A stretch of DNA of 64,000 bases from Corynebacterium marinum DSM 44953 (lineage in GTDB: Bacteria > Actinomycetota > Actinomycetes > Mycobacteriales > Mycobacteriaceae), in contig NZ_CP007790.1 in the NCBI RefSeq assembly GCF_000835165.1, positions 1,116,001-1,180,000 of the forward strand, written 5' to 3'. The notes under the pieces were generated by a model, which was not told the DNA's origin, made no database searches, and was given only the letters and a program-made list of their open reading frames with translations. Positions 61,611-64,000 of the stretch are shown one piece after another. Each line of letters opens with the position of its first letter. The first letter of the stretch is position 1. Position numbers and translations under genes: made by a program.

Positions 61611-62522
61611 CTAGAAGTTGCCGATCTTCTTCTGCGCCTTCGTGATCGCCTTGTCCGCGCGGCCCTGCAGCTTGTCCGCGTTCTTGCGGGCGGTCTTGGC
61701 TGCGCGGCCGGACTTCTTCTCGGCGGCGACGAGAGCCTCGTCGGCGCGGTCCTGGGCGACGGCGGCGGCCTTGACGATGCCCTGGCGGGCGGTCTTCGCG
61801 TTATCGCGCGCCGCGCCGAGCCAGTCGTCCTTGTTCTCGGCGACGTAATCGGAGACCTTGTGGGCCGCACCGGCGGCGGCGGTCGTGGCGGCCGCCGCGG
61901 TGGCGGTGGCGGTGTCCCGCCACTCGTCCTTGTGGTCCACGTAGAAGTCCTGCGCGCGGTGGGCGTACTCGGTGACCCGCTCGGAGGCGTCATCCAGCCA
62001 CTCACGGGTGGAGTCGCCGGCCTTCTCCGTCTCCGACTTGGTCGGCAGCGCGGCGTGGACCTTCTTGTTGGTCACCTCGGCGGCCTTGGAGGCGCGCCAC
62101 TTCAGGCCCGGCTTGCCGGCGGTGTCCGTGGAGGTGATCAGCAGGCCGCCAAGCAGCGCCAGGTTGGTGAGGAAACCGGAACGGCGGGCGTTGCGCTCCG
62201 CCTTGTCCTGGGTCTCCCAGAACGCGTGGCGGGCCAGCATCGTCGGGACCGCGGTGGCGGCGAGCACGGTGGCGGAGACCCGCGGCAGGAAACCGACGGC
62301 CAGGGTGGTGCCGGCGCCGACCTTCGCGGCGGCGACGGAACGGACCACCAGCTCCGGGTCGCGGGGGATGCGGCGGGCGTAATTGCGGGGGAGGATGGCC
62401 CGGGCGCGCTTGACCAGCAGCTCCGCGCTCTCCACATGTTCGGAGGTGTGGAGCAGGCTGTCGGCTCCGTCGGCGATGTAGACCGAGGCGATCATGGGGC
62501 GGGCGATCTTGCGGATGATCAT
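61611..62522 (-). CDS. DoxX-family membrane protein with long Ala/Lys-rich tail
   Basis: The 303-residue protein has a DoxX domain in residues 1-135 with about four membrane segments ('IARPMIASVYIADGADSLLH', 'TLAVGFLPRVSATVLAATAV', 'LTNLALLGGLLITS'). The C-terminal 160 residues are Ala-, Lys- and Asp-rich and predicted helical, with repeated 'A..A...K..A' spacing like LEA or histone-tail sequences. In actinobacteria DoxX may join a redox complex with SodA and SseA (established for M. tuberculosis). The tail's role is unknown. Confidence 0.82.
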   Translation of the reverse strand: MIIRKIARPMIASVYIADGADSLLHTSEHVESAELLVKRARAILPRNYARRIPRDPELVVRSVAAAKVGAGTTLAVGFLPRVSATVLAATAVPTMLARHAFWETQDKAERNARRSGFLTNLALLGGLLITSTDTAGKPGLKWRASKAAEVTNKKVHAALPTKSETEKAGDSTREWLDDASERVTEYAHRAQDFYVDHKDEWRDTATATAAAATTAAAGAAHKVSDYVAENKDDWLGAARDNAKTARQGIVKAAAVAQDRADEALVAAEKKSGRAAKTARKNADKLQGRADKAITKAQKKIGNF

Positions 62523-62594
62523 GGTGCTCCTTGAATGTTTGTCGACTGTATTTCCATGCGTCGGTTGTACTTCATCCAGTCTAGCGACGAATTT

Positions 62595-63197
62595 CTACCA
62601 GCGACGCTCCCACCAGACATCCAGCTGCGGTCGCTCGGCGCCGAGCGTGGTGTCGTCTCCGTGGCCGGGGTGGACTATCGCGTCGTCGCCGTGGACGTTG
62701 AAGAGCCGCTCGGTGACGTCCTTGAACAGGCGGACAAAATCGCTTTCCGACGTCGTCTTCCCCAACCCGCCGGGAAACAGGCTGTCGCCGACGAACAGGT
62801 GCGTCTGGCCGTCGATCTCCGCGGCGAGGGCGGCGCCGCCGGGGGTGTGGCCGCGGAGGACCACCACCGGAAGATCGTGGCCGGCGAAGTCGATGACGTC
62901 GCCCTGGTTGAGCTCCACGTCGACGTCGGCCGGCAGCGCCGGGGCGTCGAGGAAGGAGGCGTAGTGGGTTGCGCCGGTCTTCTCGAGCACCTCGACGAGT
63001 GCGCGGTGGTGGTCGGGGTGGCGGTGGGTGGTCAGCACGGCGGTGATCTTCGCGCCGGCCTGCTCCGCCAGGGCGAGGATTGCGGGGGCGTCGTCGGCGG
63101 CATCGATGAGCAGGGCCTCATCGCCGGCGACGAGGAGGAAGCAGTTGTTGTCCATCTCTGAGACGGAGATCCGGTGGAGTTCGAGGGTGTTTGTCAT
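62595..63197 (-). CDS. MBL-fold metallo-hydrolase (glyoxalase II-like)
   Basis: The 200-residue protein has the metal-binding motif 'TTHRHPDHHRAL', with 'VLRGHTPGGAAL', 'FVGDSLFPGGLG' and 'VHPGHGDDTTLG' providing the other ligands. The second zinc site looks complete. It probably cleaves a thioester or similar substrate. ATG 63197 is chosen because TACCCT ends 7 nt before it, giving a leaderless mRNA. It is divergent from uvrA. Confidence 0.88.
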   Translation of the reverse strand: MTNTLELHRISVSEMDNNCFLLVAGDEALLIDAADDAPAILALAEQAGAKITAVLTTHRHPDHHRALVEVLEKTGATHYASFLDAPALPADVDVELNQGDVIDFAGHDLPVVVLRGHTPGGAALAAEIDGQTHLFVGDSLFPGGLGKTTSESDFVRLFKDVTERLFNVHGDDAIVHPGHGDDTTLGAERPQLDVWWERRW

Positions 63198-63225
63198 GTC
63201 ACCAAGGGTAGCGCCGGAGGTGCAC

Positions 63226-63241
63226 TCGTTGGTATGTTCGA
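63226..63241. promoter_or_regulatory. Possible LexA (SOS) box upstream of uvrA
   Basis: The 16 bases read TCG-N6-T-GTTCGA. The right half is a perfect GTTCGA and the left half keeps only TCG, compared with the actinobacterial consensus TCGAAC-N4-GTTCGA. uvrA is a usual SOS gene. The call rests on one good half-site and position. Confidence 0.4.
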
Positions 63242-63298
63242 GGATGTTTGTGGGTCGGAGTAACCGGCTCAACCAACGTGACGGAGGGCTAGGGAACT

Positions 63299-64000
63299 GT
63301 GGCTGATCGCCTCGTCGTGCGCGGTGCGCGCGAACACAACCTCAAGGGTGTGGACATTGACCTGCCCCGCGATAAAATGGTCGTCTTCACCGGCCTGTCG
63401 GGCTCAGGCAAGTCCTCGCTGGCCTTCGACACGATCTTCGCGGAGGGGCAGCGCCGCTACGTCGAGTCGCTGAGCTCCTACGCCCGCATGTTCCTCGGCC
63501 AGATGGACAAGCCGGACGTCGACTTCATCGACGGCCTCTCGCCGGCGGTGTCCATCGACCAGAAGTCGACCAACCGCAACCCCCGGTCCACGGTGGGCAC
63601 CATCACGGAAATCTACGACTACCTGCGCCTGCTCTTCTCCCGCGCCGGCACCGCGCACTGCCCGGTGTGCGACGAGAAGATCGCGCGGCAGACCCCGCAG
63701 CAGATCGTCGACCAGGTCATGGCGATGGAGCCGGGCCTGAAGTTCCAGGTGCTGGCCCCCGTGGTGCGCACCCGCAAGGGCGAGTTCGTCGACCTGTTCA
63801 AGGACCTCGCCGCCCAGGGATACGCCCGCGTCCGCGTCGACGGTGAGGTGTACCCGCTCTCCGAGCCGCCGATCCTGAAGAAGCAGATCAAGCACGACAT
63901 CGACGTCGTGGTCGACCGCCTCCAGGTCAAGGAGTCCCAGCAGCAGCGGCTCACCGACTCGGTGGAGACCGCCCTCGGGCTCGCCGACGGCCTCGTGGCC
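63299..64000 (+). CDS. uvrA: Excinuclease ABC subunit A, N-terminal part
   Basis: The frame runs from GTG 63299 off the window edge, giving 234 residues. UvrA is the DNA-damage sensor ATPase. The visible part shows '[20 protein letters not shown]', Walker A '[17 protein letters not shown]', and the first zinc-hook pair in '[10 protein letters not shown]'. AGGGA and GGAGGG lie shortly before the start. A possible LexA site is at 63226-63241. Confidence 0.97.
   Translation, partial: MADRLVVRGAREHNLKGVDIDLPRDKMVVFTGLSGSGKSSLAFDTIFAEGQRRYVESLSSYARMFLGQMDKPDVDFIDGLSPAVSIDQKSTNRNPRSTVGTITEIYDYLRLLFSRAGTAHCPVCDEKIARQTPQQIVDQVMAMEPGLKFQVLAPVVRTRKGEFVDLFKDLAAQGYARVRVDGEVYPLSEPPILKKQIKHDIDVVVDRLQVKESQQQRLTDSVETALGLADGLVA

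Noticed and set aside
1-64000. CRISPR arrays, insertion sequences, integrases or prophage genes
   Set aside because: No spaced direct repeats, transposase or integrase genes and no phage structural genes were found in the window.

Overview
The window is high-GC chromosomal DNA of a Corynebacterium (family Corynebacteriaceae, Actinomycetota). The gene order gltX, ltbR-leuCD, mutT1, gpsA-ddl-thiL-ung-recG-rsmD-coaD, polA, rpsA, ptsG-coaE, uvrB, uvrA is the one expected for that genus. So are the corynebacterial lipoproteins, the DUF3515/DUF4395/DoxX proteins, and the many start codons placed 6-8 nt after a TANNNT -10 box (leaderless transcripts). The species cannot be named from sequence alone. 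The window is almost entirely coding; most genes on opposite strands meet tail to tail with 4-nt overlaps.

Layout. 1-4.7 kb: end of a methyltransferase gene, isochorismate synthase, a secreted esterase, gltX and an xre-DUF2975 pair. 4.8-5.9 kb: tRNA-Gln and two tRNA-Glu genes enclosing a 650-base gene-free stretch that looks like an independent structured transcript. 5.9-11.9 kb: guanine deaminase, an HD hydrolase, then an operon of an SbnA-like synthase and an 883-residue fusion of an FAD/NAD(P)-binding domain with a PLP amino-acid decarboxylase. That operon is bracketed by two DUF2202 ferritin-like paralogues. 11.9-26.8 kb: leucine biosynthesis and its IclR regulator, nucleotide sanitation, phospholipid, cell-wall, thiamine, DNA-repair and CoA genes. 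26.6-36 kb: a DUF222/HNH protein with a damaged 5' end, sugar-related enzymes, a DUF368 lipid-carrier flippase leading an amino-acid ABC operon, a GH3 glycosidase and a short tRNA-Leu(CAA). 36-47 kb: polA, rpsA, ptsG, coaE and envelope proteins. 47-59 kb, around uvrB: genes of defence type, namely a frameshifted Abi-like gene, a HARE-HTH/GIY-YIG protein, and an operon of MazG, a GIY-YIG/DUF2075 helicase and a DUF262/DUF1524 protein. 59-64 kb: HelD-type helicase, DoxX protein, an MBL hydrolase and the start of uvrA behind a possible LexA box.

Three points deserve most attention. The PLP/FAD fusion operon looks like a small uncharacterised pathway. The MazG-helicase-DUF262 operon is a candidate defence system. 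The 11-mer CGTCGATAAGC occurs exactly seven times on both strands, far above what composition predicts.
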